Part shown: positions 52,009 through 61,026 of the stretch, in pieces | Layout of the letters: each line of letters opens with the position of its first letter | How positions within the stretch are numbered: the stretch's first letter is position 1 | Assembly (NCBI GenBank): GCA_021730105.1 | Contig: CP072538.1 | Span: 682,001-746,000, forward strand | DNA: 64,000 nt | Source of the DNA: Candidatus Ruthia sp. Plio_17_S18 | GTDB taxonomy: Bacteria; Pseudomonadota; Gammaproteobacteria; PS1; Pseudothioglobaceae | Direction of reading: 5' to 3' | Program-made: the position numbers and the translations under genes | Notes under the pieces: generated by a model | Databases searched by the model: none | Seen by the model: the letters and a program-made list of their open reading frames with translations, nothing else | What the model was told of the DNA's origin: nothing

Positions 52009-52665
52009 TTATTTTAGCGACTTATGCGCAACATTATTACGTAAATAAGTTGGCAATGCTAACTTATTGCTAAAATTGATGTTTTTGTTAACATGAGCTA
52101 AGTAAAGCGCTATAAGGTTTTCAGCCTTTGGATAAAAATCAGCAATATAAGTACTAATACCTGTTTGTTGAATAAGTTCATTTTCATAAGCGCGCCATCC
52201 GCTGCCCACACCAATAAAATCTTTTCCAAGCATATCCACCTCATTAGGTTTTTGTAAACTTTCCTTAGATAGAGCTTGGTTTTGATAAATACCCCAATAT
52301 ACCTCACTCATACGCGCGTCAAGCGCAATGGCAATCTTGTTGGTATTGTATTTTTTAAACGCACCAAATCCAAGCAACTCAAGTGTTGAAAGCCCCATTG
52401 TCGGAATGTTATGTGCCAATGATATACCCTGAACCACACTAACGCACATCCTAACCCCTGTAAAAGCACCAGGGCCTTTGGTATAAATAATACCGTCTAA
52501 AGCAGGTGGTGACAATTGACTGGCTTTAAAAACCTCATCACAAAGTGATAATATTAAACCTGAACTTTTTTCCACGCCTTGAACAAAACGAGAAAATGTT
52601 TCACCCTGAGTATATAGACTCACTGAGCACGTATCAGTACACGTATCAATTGCTAATAAATTCAT
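52009..52665 (-). CDS. tsaB: tRNA threonylcarbamoyladenosine biosynthesis protein TsaB
   Basis: 218 residues from ATG 52665 (a preceding ATG is in frame). MNLLAIDTCTDTCSVSLYT, KGPGAFTGVRMCVSVVQGIS and DARMSEVYWGIYQ are TsaB signatures. Partner of TsaD and TsaE in making t6A37 of ANN-reading tRNAs. Confidence 0.94.
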   Translation of the reverse strand: MNLLAIDTCTDTCSVSLYTQGETFSRFVQGVEKSSGLILSLCDEVFKASQLSPPALDGIIYTKGPGAFTGVRMCVSVVQGISLAHNIPTMGLSTLELLGFGAFKKYNTNKIAIALDARMSEVYWGIYQNQALSKESLQKPNEVDMLGKDFIGVGSGWRAYENELIQQTGISTYIADFYPKAENLIALYLAHVNKNINFSNKLALPTYLRNNVAHKSLK

Positions 52666-52679
52666 CATTTTGCTATTTT

Positions 52680-53185
52680 ACAATTTTCTCAAGCGTATGA
52701 TAGATTGATAAAACCATGAATACTTATTATTGCCTTTTTGACCTAAATACACAGTATTTATATAACGATTTAGTATGAATTGTTTATCAAACGAATACTC
52801 CAATAATATAATGCCATCAATGCTTCTTTGACTTTTCGCCCCAAACTTCGCTCTCTATTTAATATAAGGTATTTTTGATTAACTACATCGTTATGGTACT
52901 CGCCCCACGAAGTGGCTTGTCATAAAATATATAATCACGAACAGCCCTGCTACTTTCTTTAAAATCTACACCATAATGTTCAAAAAATGATTGGTCTTTC
53001 ACCAGTAAAAGCACATTAATCATCGCTTTAGGTTGCTGCTCAAAATTCACAGTATCTGTGCTTACCTTTTCAGAAAACGCATCATCAAGTAACTGGCTTA
53101 AATAACTTAAATACACTACAAAAGTTACCGCACTTAACAACACTAAAGTTATGAAAAATTTAGCAGTGGTTAATTGTTTAAACAA
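52680..53185 (-). pseudogene. Class A penicillin-binding protein / peptidoglycan glycosyltransferase, fragment
   Basis: ATG 53185 gives a membrane anchor (FFITLVLLSAVTFVVYLSYL) and the start of a glycosyltransferase-51 domain: LLVKDQSFFEHYGVDFKESS, PLRGASTITM. The reading frame stops at 52883. Beyond it, in other frames, the next part is recognisable (DGIILLEYSFDKQFILNRYI, NTVYLGQKGN), ending near 52690. The rest of the glycosyltransferase and the whole transpeptidase domain are missing. Closest in plan to PBP1B (mrcB) or a related GT51 protein. Confidence 0.8.
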
Positions 53186-53286
53186 AATAAAAAATACAGT
53201 ATAATAAAATTACTGAATTTTAACAAAATATAACGTTAAACGATTGTTACGAACAAATAACTAGTATAAAATATCTCCTTCCTTGC

Positions 53287-53330
53287 TTGAGAGCGCGATG
53301 TTCCAAGCTGCTATAATAACCATAAGGAGA
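53287..53330 (+). promoter_or_regulatory. Probable promoter and RBS of rpsF
   Basis: TTGAGA (53287-53292) and TATAAT (53312-53317) are separated by 19 bases, slightly longer than the optimum; AAGGAG at 53324-53329 stands 9 bases before the rpsF ATG. Confidence 0.5.
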
Positions 53331-53338
53331 TACAACTC

Positions 53339-53680
53339 ATGAGACATTATGAGATTACACTGATTGTCCACCCTGACCAATCAGCTCAGGTAGGAACAAT
53401 GATGGACAAGTACAAAGAAATCATCACCACTAGTGGTGGTAAAATTCACAGAGAAGAAGACTGGGGGCGTAAACATTTAGCCTGTCCAATCAAAAAAATT
53501 TATAAAGCACACTACGTAATGATGAATATTGAGTGCGGCCAAGGAGTGCTTGACAAACTTAATTATAATTTCCGTTTTAACGATGCTATTCTTAGAAATT
53601 TAATCACTTCTGAAGATAAGGCAATCACCACGCCTTCAATCATGATGATTAATAAAGACAAAGAAAAGAGGAAATCATAA
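53339..53680 (+). CDS. rpsF: 30S ribosomal protein S6
   Basis: 113 residues. [19 protein letters not shown] and [20 protein letters not shown] fit S6. Overlaps rpsR by one base. The priB gene found between rpsF and rpsR in enterics is absent. Confidence 0.97.
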   Translation: MRHYEITLIVHPDQSAQVGTMMDKYKEIITTSGGKIHREEDWGRKHLACPIKKIYKAHYVMMNIECGQGVLDKLNYNFRFNDAILRNLITSEDKAITTPSIMMINKDKEKRKS

Positions 53681-53934
53681 TGGCCAAGCAAGTAAAAAGA
53701 AAACGCAGACCTCAAATTAAAATTAACACTTTTTGCCGTTTTACGGCAGCAGGCGTTACAAGAATTGATTATAAAGATGTTGATACACTACTTCAAAACA
53801 TTGATGAAAGTGGAAAAATCACACCATCAAGAATGACGGGCACCAGCGCTAAATTTCAACGCCAACTAACAACCGCCATTAAAAGAGCTAGATTTTTAGC
53901 CCTTATTCCTTATACTGACAAGCACAAGAAATAG
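53680..53934 (+). CDS. rpsR: 30S ribosomal protein S18
   Basis: 84 residues. The basic N-terminus and the core [20 protein letters not shown], then [20 protein letters not shown] with [16 protein letters not shown], are diagnostic. Forms a heterodimer with S6. Confidence 0.98.
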   Translation: MAKQVKRKRRPQIKINTFCRFTAAGVTRIDYKDVDTLLQNIDESGKITPSRMTGTSAKFQRQLTTAIKRARFLALIPYTDKHKK

Positions 53935-53946
53935 GAGTCTATTATC

Positions 53947-54393
53947 ATGCAAGTAATTTTATTAGAAAAAATACAAAAATTAGGCAACTTAGGCGATTTA
54001 GCCAATGTTAAGGCTGGCTATGCTCGTAATTTTTTAATTCCTCAAGGTAAAATTAAGCCTGCAACTAAAACAAACTTGGCTGAATTTGAATTGATTAAAG
54101 ACGAGCTACAAGCTAGCGCAACTGAAACACTTAAAAATGCACAAGCGATTGAGGCTAAGATGACAGGTACTGTTTGTACCATTCAAGCCAATGCAGGTGA
54201 AGAAGGTAAGTTGTTTGGTTCTATCAATATCACTGATATTCAAGCAAGCCTTGCAGCAAGCGGTTTTGAAGTTAAAAGGCGTAATATCAACATGCCTGAG
54301 GCAATTCGCCATGCAGGTGAATATGAAATCATGGTTAATTTGCATACAGATATTACAGTGCGGATTAAAGTTGTTATTGAGGCATCTCAATAA
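53947..54393 (+). CDS. rplI: 50S ribosomal protein L9
   Basis: 148 residues. N-terminal MQVILLEKIQKLGNLGDLAN and VKAGYARNFLIPQGK, long connecting helix, C-terminal domain with GEEGKLFGSI. GGAG 7 bases before the ATG. Followed by a terminator. Confidence 0.98.
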   Translation: MQVILLEKIQKLGNLGDLANVKAGYARNFLIPQGKIKPATKTNLAEFELIKDELQASATETLKNAQAIEAKMTGTVCTIQANAGEEGKLFGSINITDIQASLAASGFEVKRRNINMPEAIRHAGEYEIMVNLHTDITVRIKVVIEASQ

Positions 54394-54429
54394 GCATAAA
54401 AAGACAATTCATTGTTCATTGTGCGTTAA

Positions 54430-54465
54430 AATTAAAAACCCTCGTTAGAGGGTTTTTAATTTTTT
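54430..54465 (+). terminator. Rho-independent terminator after rplI
   Basis: TTAAAAACCCTC / GAGGGTTTTTAA stem with loop GTTA, followed by TTTTTT. It separates the ribosomal genes from dnaB. Confidence 0.92.
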
Positions 54466-54485
54466 AAAAGGTGCTTTAAAAGCTA

Positions 54486-55931
54486 ATGGATATCAAAAAC
54501 GCCAAAATACCACCCAACTCAATTGAATCAGAGCAATCTGTTTTAGGCGGCTTATTATTACACAATGAAACATGGGATCGTGTTGCAGATATCTTAACCG
54601 ATGCAGATTTTTATAACGCATCGCATAGAATTATTTTTAATGCCATTAGTACCCTATTGCAACATGACCAACCTGCTGATATTCTTACGGTTAAAGAGCA
54701 AGTTAAAAAAACAGACTCTGAAGAAACTATTGGTGGCTTTATTTATTTAGCCCAAATTGCTGAAAACACCCCCAGTATTTCTAATATTGAAGCCTATGCT
54801 AAACACGTACGTGAATTATCAGTTTATCGCCAAATGATTGTTGTTAGTCACGAAATTGCTGACATTGCTTATCACCCAAAAGAAATTGAGGTTCAGGAGC
54901 TTATGGATCTTTCTGAGAAAAAAATATTTGAAATTGCTGAACAAGTGACTCGTGGAAAACAAGACATTACCAATGTAAAAGACATTATTAAAGATGTTGT
55001 CAATCGTGTACACGAAATGCAAGAATCTAGTGGCATCAGCGGCTTAGAAACTGGCTTTAGCGAATTAGATAAATTAACTGATGGCTTGCAAAATGGTGAT
55101 TTAATTATCATCGCTGGACGCCCCTCTATGGGTAAAACTGCTCTTTCAATGAACATTATTGAGCACGTTGCCATTACTGCCAAAGAGCCTAAACCAGTTG
55201 CAGTATTTAGTTTGGAGATGCCAACTGAACAATTGGTCATGCGTATGATTTCATCATTTGGCCATATCGAAGGCTCAAAACTACGCAACACCATGACTGA
55301 AACTGACTGGAACAGCTTTAATCATGCCGTATTAGCCTTAGAAAAATCCACTGTTCTTATTGATGAAACCCCTTCCATTACACCAACAGAAATTCGCGCA
55401 AAATGTCGGCGGCTAAAACGCCAATATTCTGACTTGGCATTAATTATGGTAGATTACTTACAACTGATGACCGTACATGGAAAAAGTGAAAATAGGGTGC
55501 AAGAAATCTCTGAAATTTCCCGTTCACTCAAAGCCTTGGCCAAAGAAATTAACGTACCCGTGCTTGCTTTGTCACAACTTAATCGTGCTGTTGAATCACG
55601 CCCTAAAGCTGGTAAAGGCCGCATGCCACAAATGTCTGATTTACGTGAATCAGGCTCAATTGAGCAAGATGCTGATATTATTGGTTTTATCTATCGCGAC
55701 CAGCAATATCATGACGACACCTATTCAAACCCAGAAGAGATTGGCAAAGCAGATTTAAAAATTGTCAAACATAGGAATGGTGCTACCGGGCTAATCAAAT
55801 TAGCTTTTATTGGCGAATATGCACGATTTGAAGATTTAGCTCTTGAGAACCAATTTCACGGCATGGCTGATGAGCAAATAGACACAGCTTATGCACATAA
55901 TATGGCTAATTTTGACAAAGAGCCTTTTTAA
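54486..55931 (+). CDS. dnaB: Replicative DNA helicase DnaB
   Basis: 481 residues. N-terminal domain (SIESEQSVLGGLLLHNETWD), RecA-like core with Walker A AGRPSMGKTALSMNI and Walker B LALIMVDYLQLM, and arginine-finger region EQDADIIGFIYRDQQYH. No intein in the P-loop. Weak Shine-Dalgarno. Usual rplI-dnaB-alr order. Confidence 0.97.
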   Translation: MDIKNAKIPPNSIESEQSVLGGLLLHNETWDRVADILTDADFYNASHRIIFNAISTLLQHDQPADILTVKEQVKKTDSEETIGGFIYLAQIAENTPSISNIEAYAKHVRELSVYRQMIVVSHEIADIAYHPKEIEVQELMDLSEKKIFEIAEQVTRGKQDITNVKDIIKDVVNRVHEMQESSGISGLETGFSELDKLTDGLQNGDLIIIAGRPSMGKTALSMNIIEHVAITAKEPKPVAVFSLEMPTEQLVMRMISSFGHIEGSKLRNTMTETDWNSFNHAVLALEKSTVLIDETPSITPTEIRAKCRRLKRQYSDLALIMVDYLQLMTVHGKSENRVQEISEISRSLKALAKEINVPVLALSQLNRAVESRPKAGKGRMPQMSDLRESGSIEQDADIIGFIYRDQQYHDDTYSNPEEIGKADLKIVKHRNGATGLIKLAFIGEYARFEDLALENQFHGMADEQIDTAYAHNMANFDKEPF

Positions 55932-55945
55932 TAAAGACTTTACCC

Positions 55946-56992
55946 ATGCGCGCCATTGCCTCAATTTCGCAATCAGCATTAACACATAATCTCTCAATTG
56001 TAAAAAAAAATTCGCCTAATGCTAGAATAGTTTCTATGGTGAAAGCCAATGCTTATGGCCACCATATTGATTTAGTTAACCCAATTATTAATCAATCTGA
56101 TTTGTTAGGTGTTAGCGAAAGATTGGAAGCAGAAAAATTACGCCAAACAACCAATAAGCCAATTTTACTTCTATCAGGAGTCATTAAAGACCAAGAACTA
56201 CAACAAGCTATTAAACTAAATTGCCAAATTGTGGTACACGACAAAACTCAACTGCCCGTTATTAACAACACCAAACAGGCTATCAATATTTGGATAAAAA
56301 TTAACACAGGTATGAATCGACTGGGCTTATCAACTAGTGAATACTTTGATTGTATGAAGTTACTAGAAAACAACCCGCTGATTAACATCCAATGTGTCAT
56401 GAGCCATTTCGCTTGTTCTGATGAAATTAACCACCCAATGAATCAATCCCAACTCTTTGAGTTTAAAAAATCAACACACTCTACCAAGCGTTCAATGGCA
56501 AATTCTGCTGCAATTTTGTCAAATCCAGCCTCACACTTCGATTATGTCCGTCCTGGCATTATGTTGTATGGTGTTTCCCCTTTTGACACTATTAATCATA
56601 ATCTTAAACCAGTTATGCAACTATCAGCACCAATTATGTCAATTAAAACCATCAAAGCTGGTGATTCAGTTGGCTATGGTGCTACTTGGATAGCTAACAA
56701 ACTAACAACCATAGCAACTATTGGCATTGGCTATGGCGATGGCTACCCTCGCCATGCTAAAAATGGAACACCTGTGCTAATTAATAACACCTTATGCCCA
56801 CTTGTGGGTAGAGTATCAATGGATTTAATTTGTGTTGATATAAGTAACATTAATGCCAATATTGGAGATAATGTGATTCTTTGGGGTAATCAACAATTAC
56901 GCATTGAAACCATTGCAAAACACAGCTCTACCATTGCTTATGAACTACTAACAGGTGTTAGTTCTCGAGTGACCTTTATCAATGTCATATGA
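55946..56992 (+). CDS. alr: Alanine racemase
   Basis: 348 residues. PLP lysine in VSMVKANAYGHHIDLV, catalytic tyrosine in GDSVGYGATWIA, RPGIMLYGVSPFD, and GRVSMDLICVDIS. Makes D-alanine for peptidoglycan. Overlaps the next gene by 4 bp. Confidence 0.96.
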   Translation: MRAIASISQSALTHNLSIVKKNSPNARIVSMVKANAYGHHIDLVNPIINQSDLLGVSERLEAEKLRQTTNKPILLLSGVIKDQELQQAIKLNCQIVVHDKTQLPVINNTKQAINIWIKINTGMNRLGLSTSEYFDCMKLLENNPLINIQCVMSHFACSDEINHPMNQSQLFEFKKSTHSTKRSMANSAAILSNPASHFDYVRPGIMLYGVSPFDTINHNLKPVMQLSAPIMSIKTIKAGDSVGYGATWIANKLTTIATIGIGYGDGYPRHAKNGTPVLINNTLCPLVGRVSMDLICVDISNINANIGDNVILWGNQQLRIETIAKHSSTIAYELLTGVSSRVTFINVI

Positions 56993-57690
56993 GCCATAGT
57001 TTTGTTCAAATTAGTGATTGTCATATTGATGATGTTGAACACGCTATGGGTGTTAATACCCATATCAATCTAAAAAAAATCATCAATAAAATCATCAACA
57101 TTAGAACTGATGCCTTATTAATTAGTGGCGATCTTACCCACAATGGCACAATTATCGCTTACAAAACTTTACAACAAATACTCTCTCCTGTCCAAACAAT
57201 GCTGTTAGTTATATCTGGCAATCATGACATTGACAACAATCTAAATGCTATTTTTTCTAAAAATTTATTCAGCCAATTCACACTTGGAAAATGGGCAATT
57301 ATCAGTATAAATTCAGTGCAAACATCAAAAACCAGTGGATTTTTAACCAAAGATGAGCTCATAAAATTAGGACTTAATTTAGCACAATCAACTGCCAAAT
57401 ATATACTCCTTGTCTTGCATCACCCTATCGTACCAATGAACAGCACTTGGGATGATTCATTGTCTTTAGAAAACCCAAAAGCATTGTTTAATGTGCTTGA
57501 TCAATACTCTAAAATACAAGCCATACTGTTTGGTCATGCGCATCAAGCAGCTGAATTTAGCAGATTAGGGGTGCAAATTATTTCATGCCCATCAACAGCC
57601 TTACAATTTAATAATGAAACTAGAATTGGCTTTAACCATTACACGCTGTATGATAATGGACAACTAACAATTGACACACAATGGATATAA
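56989..57690 (+). CDS. Calcineurin-like metallophosphoesterase (CpdA-like)
   Basis: 233 residues. Metal motifs in order: QISDCHIDD, LISGDLTHNG, VISGNHDIDNN, VLHHPIVPMN, LFGHAHQAAE. The layout matches 3',5'-cyclic-AMP phosphodiesterase CpdA, although no adenylate cyclase or CRP is in the window, so the substrate is uncertain. Coupled to alr and to the DUF1249 gene. Confidence 0.85.
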   Translation: MSHSFVQISDCHIDDVEHAMGVNTHINLKKIINKIINIRTDALLISGDLTHNGTIIAYKTLQQILSPVQTMLLVISGNHDIDNNLNAIFSKNLFSQFTLGKWAIISINSVQTSKTSGFLTKDELIKLGLNLAQSTAKYILLVLHHPIVPMNSTWDDSLSLENPKALFNVLDQYSKIQAILFGHAHQAAEFSRLGVQIISCPSTALQFNNETRIGFNHYTLYDNGQLTIDTQWI

Positions 57691-58145
57691 AACAACATTT
57701 TTTAAAATCTTTATACAGTCAGCAAGAACCAAAAACTTATGCCCAGGTTTCGCAATTGTTTGAATTGAACTATCAAAAAATTTTAAAGCTTATACCACTA
57801 TTAAAACAAACCGCTTATGATTGTGTGATTAAACATAGTGGTGAAAATGACTTGCACCTTATTGTAGAAGACAGATTTGCCCACACAGGTGTTTTCACAC
57901 TAACGCACAAATTCAAATCTGATATTGGCAACAATAACAAACCAGACATTAAATTTAAAATCTACTTTGATGCGCAATTATTAGAAGTCATCTCTGTGTG
58001 CAATCAAACCACCCTTAATCATGCTCACCCATATTTAGCGCAATGCTCTGATATGAATATACAATGGGAGTTAAATACTTTTATCGAAAAATGGTTGGAT
58101 TATTGCTTAAACAAATACCAAGGAAAATCATGGCAAACACTGTAA
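57681..58145 (+). CDS. DUF1249 protein (YqiB family)
   Basis: 154 residues. YAQVSQLFELNYQKILKLIP, VIKHSGENDLHLIVEDRFAH and KIYFDAQLLEVISVCNQTTL match the YqiB family, commonly adjacent to cpdA in gammaproteobacteria. Function unknown. Overlaps neighbours by 10 and 16 bp. Confidence 0.85.
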   Translation: MDIKQHFLKSLYSQQEPKTYAQVSQLFELNYQKILKLIPLLKQTAYDCVIKHSGENDLHLIVEDRFAHTGVFTLTHKFKSDIGNNNKPDIKFKIYFDAQLLEVISVCNQTTLNHAHPYLAQCSDMNIQWELNTFIEKWLDYCLNKYQGKSWQTL

Positions 58146-59035
58146 AAACAAATCAAACAAAAAACAAATTGATTATTGCCATTTCGTCAAGAGCCTTATT
58201 TAATCTTGATGAATCGCACAAAATATTTAAAAAGCAAGGGATTGAGGCTTACGCCAAACATCAAGAAGAAAATGAAGAGGTTGTTTTACAGCCTGGAGTT
58301 GGTTTTTCACTGGTCAAAAAATTACTCGCACTCAACACCATAAAAAACCACATTGATGTCATCCTGCTTTCACGAAATAGCGCTGACACGGGCCTGCGTA
58401 TTTTTAATTCCATTGAACATTACGGCTTAAACATTTCAAAAGCAGCTTTCACTAGTGGTGAAAGTACGCATAATCTTGTGGGTGCGTTTGAAGCAGATTT
58501 GTTCTTATCAAGCAATTATCAAGATGTACAAAAAGCCTTAGAATCAGGCTTTGCAGCAGCATCAATCATTGGCTCTGTCTCACAAGAATCACACGAAACT
58601 CAACTGCGCATTGCCTTTGATGGCGATGCGGTTATTTTCTCAGATGAATCAGAGCGTATTTTCCAAGAACAAGGCTTAGAAGTCTTTGCAGAAAATGAAA
58701 AAAACTCAGCCAATATTGCACTCAAAGCTGGGCCATTTAAGTGCTTTTTAATGTCATTACAAAAAATACAATCAGCCTTTCCAGCAGCAAACAACCCAAT
58801 CAGAACTGCCCTAGTAACAGCACGCTCAGCGCCAGCACACAAACGCGTTATTCACACCATGCGTAAATGGGGCATTCGCATTGACGAATCATTTTTTCTA
58901 GGCGGGCTAGACAAAGGCATTTTTTTAAAAGAATTCGGAGTTGATATCTTTTTTGATGACCAGCACCAACACTGCCAATCAGCCTCACAATACGTACCTA
59001 CAGGGCATGTTCCTAACGGTGTTAGTAACCAATAA
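58130..59035 (+). CDS. Cytosolic 5'-nucleotidase family protein (PF06189-type)
   Basis: 301 residues from ATG 58130, preceded by AAGGA; the longer frame runs into the DUF1249 gene. LIIAISSRALFNLDESHKIF, LLSRNSADTGLRIFNSIEHY, LRIAFDGDAVIFSDESERIF and KWGIRIDESFFLGGLDKGIF resemble the bacterial 5'-nucleotidase family that dephosphorylates nucleoside monophosphates. The name is by family resemblance only. Confidence 0.8.
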   Translation: MANTVKTNQTKNKLIIAISSRALFNLDESHKIFKKQGIEAYAKHQEENEEVVLQPGVGFSLVKKLLALNTIKNHIDVILLSRNSADTGLRIFNSIEHYGLNISKAAFTSGESTHNLVGAFEADLFLSSNYQDVQKALESGFAAASIIGSVSQESHETQLRIAFDGDAVIFSDESERIFQEQGLEVFAENEKNSANIALKAGPFKCFLMSLQKIQSAFPAANNPIRTALVTARSAPAHKRVIHTMRKWGIRIDESFFLGGLDKGIFLKEFGVDIFFDDQHQHCQSASQYVPTGHVPNGVSNQ

Positions 59036-59134
59036 AAGAAAAAATATCACCGCCACAATCCAAAAAAACCCATGTCTACAATTACAATAAATTATAAGAT
59101 TTGAGCTGTACCAAACAACATTAACGAACAACAG

Positions 59135-59835
59135 CAATGTTTGTTATTGTTTTCACAAACAAGATACTATTGGTGATTTTGACTCTAACACTTCACCAGA
59201 TATAATCATAGTATAGGCTGCAACCAACCCATGATTGACAAGCGAACCAAAAGCGCTATTAGCATTGTCAAAAAATTCACCCAAATACCTGTTGTACTTT
59301 CTGGTGGAGAGTTTAATTTAATAAAAACAGAAGCGCAACAAATGTACGATATTTTTAAAAGAACCAATATTGATAAAAAACGTTTAATTTTAGAATTAGT
59401 TTCTATGGAAACTATTGGTAATGCCCTATTCAGCAAATTGCAATTAAAGCGCTTAAGATTATTAAAAACACCAGTCAAACTATTAATAATCACATCCAAA
59501 TTTCATACACATCGCTCTTTGGATTACTTTAATTATGTTTTTTGGAGGTTACATAAAATTGCTATTCATGGTGTTGAGACCATAACAAACTCAAAAACTA
59601 AATTAAAAAATCACAACATGAACTTTCTAATGAATACGATGCCGACTTAGATATTTTTGATTTCAGCCTAAACCCTATATTAAACCAAATAAAGCTTAGC
59701 TATTTAGATGAAAAAACTTTACTACTTCAAATATTTTTAAAGCACGATTTATGCAAAAATAGCTACCAGAAATATCCACATAAATCAAAGAAATTAGCAG
59801 TTAAAAAGTTTAGTGTTAATTATTTCCTTTTTTAG
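59135..59835 (+). pseudogene. DUF218 (YdcF/SanA-like) protein, decayed
   Basis: The DUF218 core is readable: SPDIIIV, then after a stop and frame change RTKSAISIVKKFTQIPVVLS with GGEFN, IDKKRLILELVSMETIGNAL, KLLIITSKFHTHRSLDYFNY. A further shift near 59610 gives the tail DADLDIFDFSLNPILNQIKL, running to TAG 59833-59835. The N-terminal membrane part is missing. The stretch 59036-59134 before it has nothing I can identify. Confidence 0.78.
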
Positions 59836-59893
59836 ATTTTTCCTATTTTTATTTGTTTGCAGAAATAGGACCATAAGCTCTCAAAGTGTTAGA

Positions 59894-60802
59894 ATGATAT
59901 CTTTACAAACGCTCAAAACTCAAGTGAAAAAATACATTCTAATACTGGTTATTGTAGCTTTAAACACTCTAAGTCCTGCACAAGCAGAAAACACAAATAA
60001 TAAAAATTTAACCTTGACAGAAACGCCCATTACAAAAGCGTTATACAAACCTTTTATAGAACGATATATATTAGATGATCTTAAATTATTGCGCCAAGAG
60101 CAACAACAATTAAGGGTTGATTTTGTTGAAAAAGTCGCAAACGCAAGGCTAGATATTTCTGACAGAGCACTTAGATACACAGCAGATACCACAACTAATA
60201 TTTTCTATATCATTACTATTGCTGCCACCTTGTTAGTGTTACTAGGATGGCGCTCATTACAAGATATCAGAGATAATATTAAGACCATAACTTCAAAACA
60301 AATATCAGACTTAACAAAAAAATACGAAAAAAGACTAAGTGAGATAGAAGACAAAGCCAGGGTTCGCTCTGAACAAATCATAAGCACGCAACAGGGTATT
60401 GCCAATACTAACCTGATTCATTCATTATGGGTACGCTCAGGAATTGCCAAAAGCGAGCAAGAAAAAATCAATATTTTTGATGAAATTTTAGATCTAGCCC
60501 CAGATGATATTGAGGCACTCACCTACAAAGCAGATACTTTGCTAGATATAGACGAAGATACTTGGTCGCTATCTCTATCCAGTCGCGCTATAGAAATAGA
60601 CGATAAATATGCATTGGCTTATTGGCAAAGAGCCTGTGCAAAAGCCAAATTAGGGCATCATGATGATGCGATAGCAGACATAAAATTAGCCATTGATTTA
60701 ACAGATTCACTGAAAACAGAAGTTATGAATGAAATTTATTTCGAAAACTTAAAAAATAACAAGAAATTCCAAATTTTGATTGGGAAAATTGAAAATAATT
60801 AG
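59894..60802 (+). CDS. Membrane-anchored TPR-like protein
   Basis: 302 residues from ATG 59894 (an ATG at 59813 would add 27 residues with poor character and overlap the relic upstream). Signal-like segment (YILILVIVALNTLSPAQA), a coiled-coil stretch, one membrane segment (IFYIITIAATLLVLLGW, about residues 125-141), another coiled coil, then a C-terminal TPR-like part (IFDEILDLAPDDIEALTYKA, ALAYWQRACAKAKLGHHDDA). Probably a scaffold facing the cytoplasm. Specific role unknown; intact between two decayed loci. Confidence 0.7.
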   Translation: MISLQTLKTQVKKYILILVIVALNTLSPAQAENTNNKNLTLTETPITKALYKPFIERYILDDLKLLRQEQQQLRVDFVEKVANARLDISDRALRYTADTTTNIFYIITIAATLLVLLGWRSLQDIRDNIKTITSKQISDLTKKYEKRLSEIEDKARVRSEQIISTQQGIANTNLIHSLWVRSGIAKSEQEKINIFDEILDLAPDDIEALTYKADTLLDIDEDTWSLSLSSRAIEIDDKYALAYWQRACAKAKLGHHDDAIADIKLAIDLTDSLKTEVMNEIYFENLKNNKKFQILIGKIENN

Positions 60803-60873
60803 AAAACAAGAGAGGGTAATGAAACAAGTTTTAACTGAATATAACAAAAATGTTGCAATTGCAAGTTGAATTA

Positions 60874-61000
60874 TTCTACCTTGTTTGATTTTGGATGGAT
60901 TGTTTAATAAATTGCACACTGACCTTGATTATTTTTAACTTTAGCTTGCATAGATTGGTGTTCTACCTTGCGTGGGTTTTGGATGGGCGTTGTTTGGGTG
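60874..61000. repeat. Imperfect direct repeat, period 87 bp
   Basis: TTCTACCTTG, a short spacer, TTTTGGATGG and TTGTTT occur in the same order at 60874-60905 and again at 60961-60993. The 87-bp period is a multiple of three, so it may be left from a repeated protein segment downstream of the SpvB-like relic on the - strand. The region 60803-61026 holds no gene I can identify. Confidence 0.45.
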
Positions 61001-61026
61001 GTGTGGCTTAAAGTAGTCTGTTAGCG

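Noticed and set aside
59813..59893. Upstream ATG for the TPR protein
   Set aside because: It adds a phenylalanine-rich stretch overlapping the tail of the YdcF relic; ATG 59894 leads directly into a normal signal-like segment.
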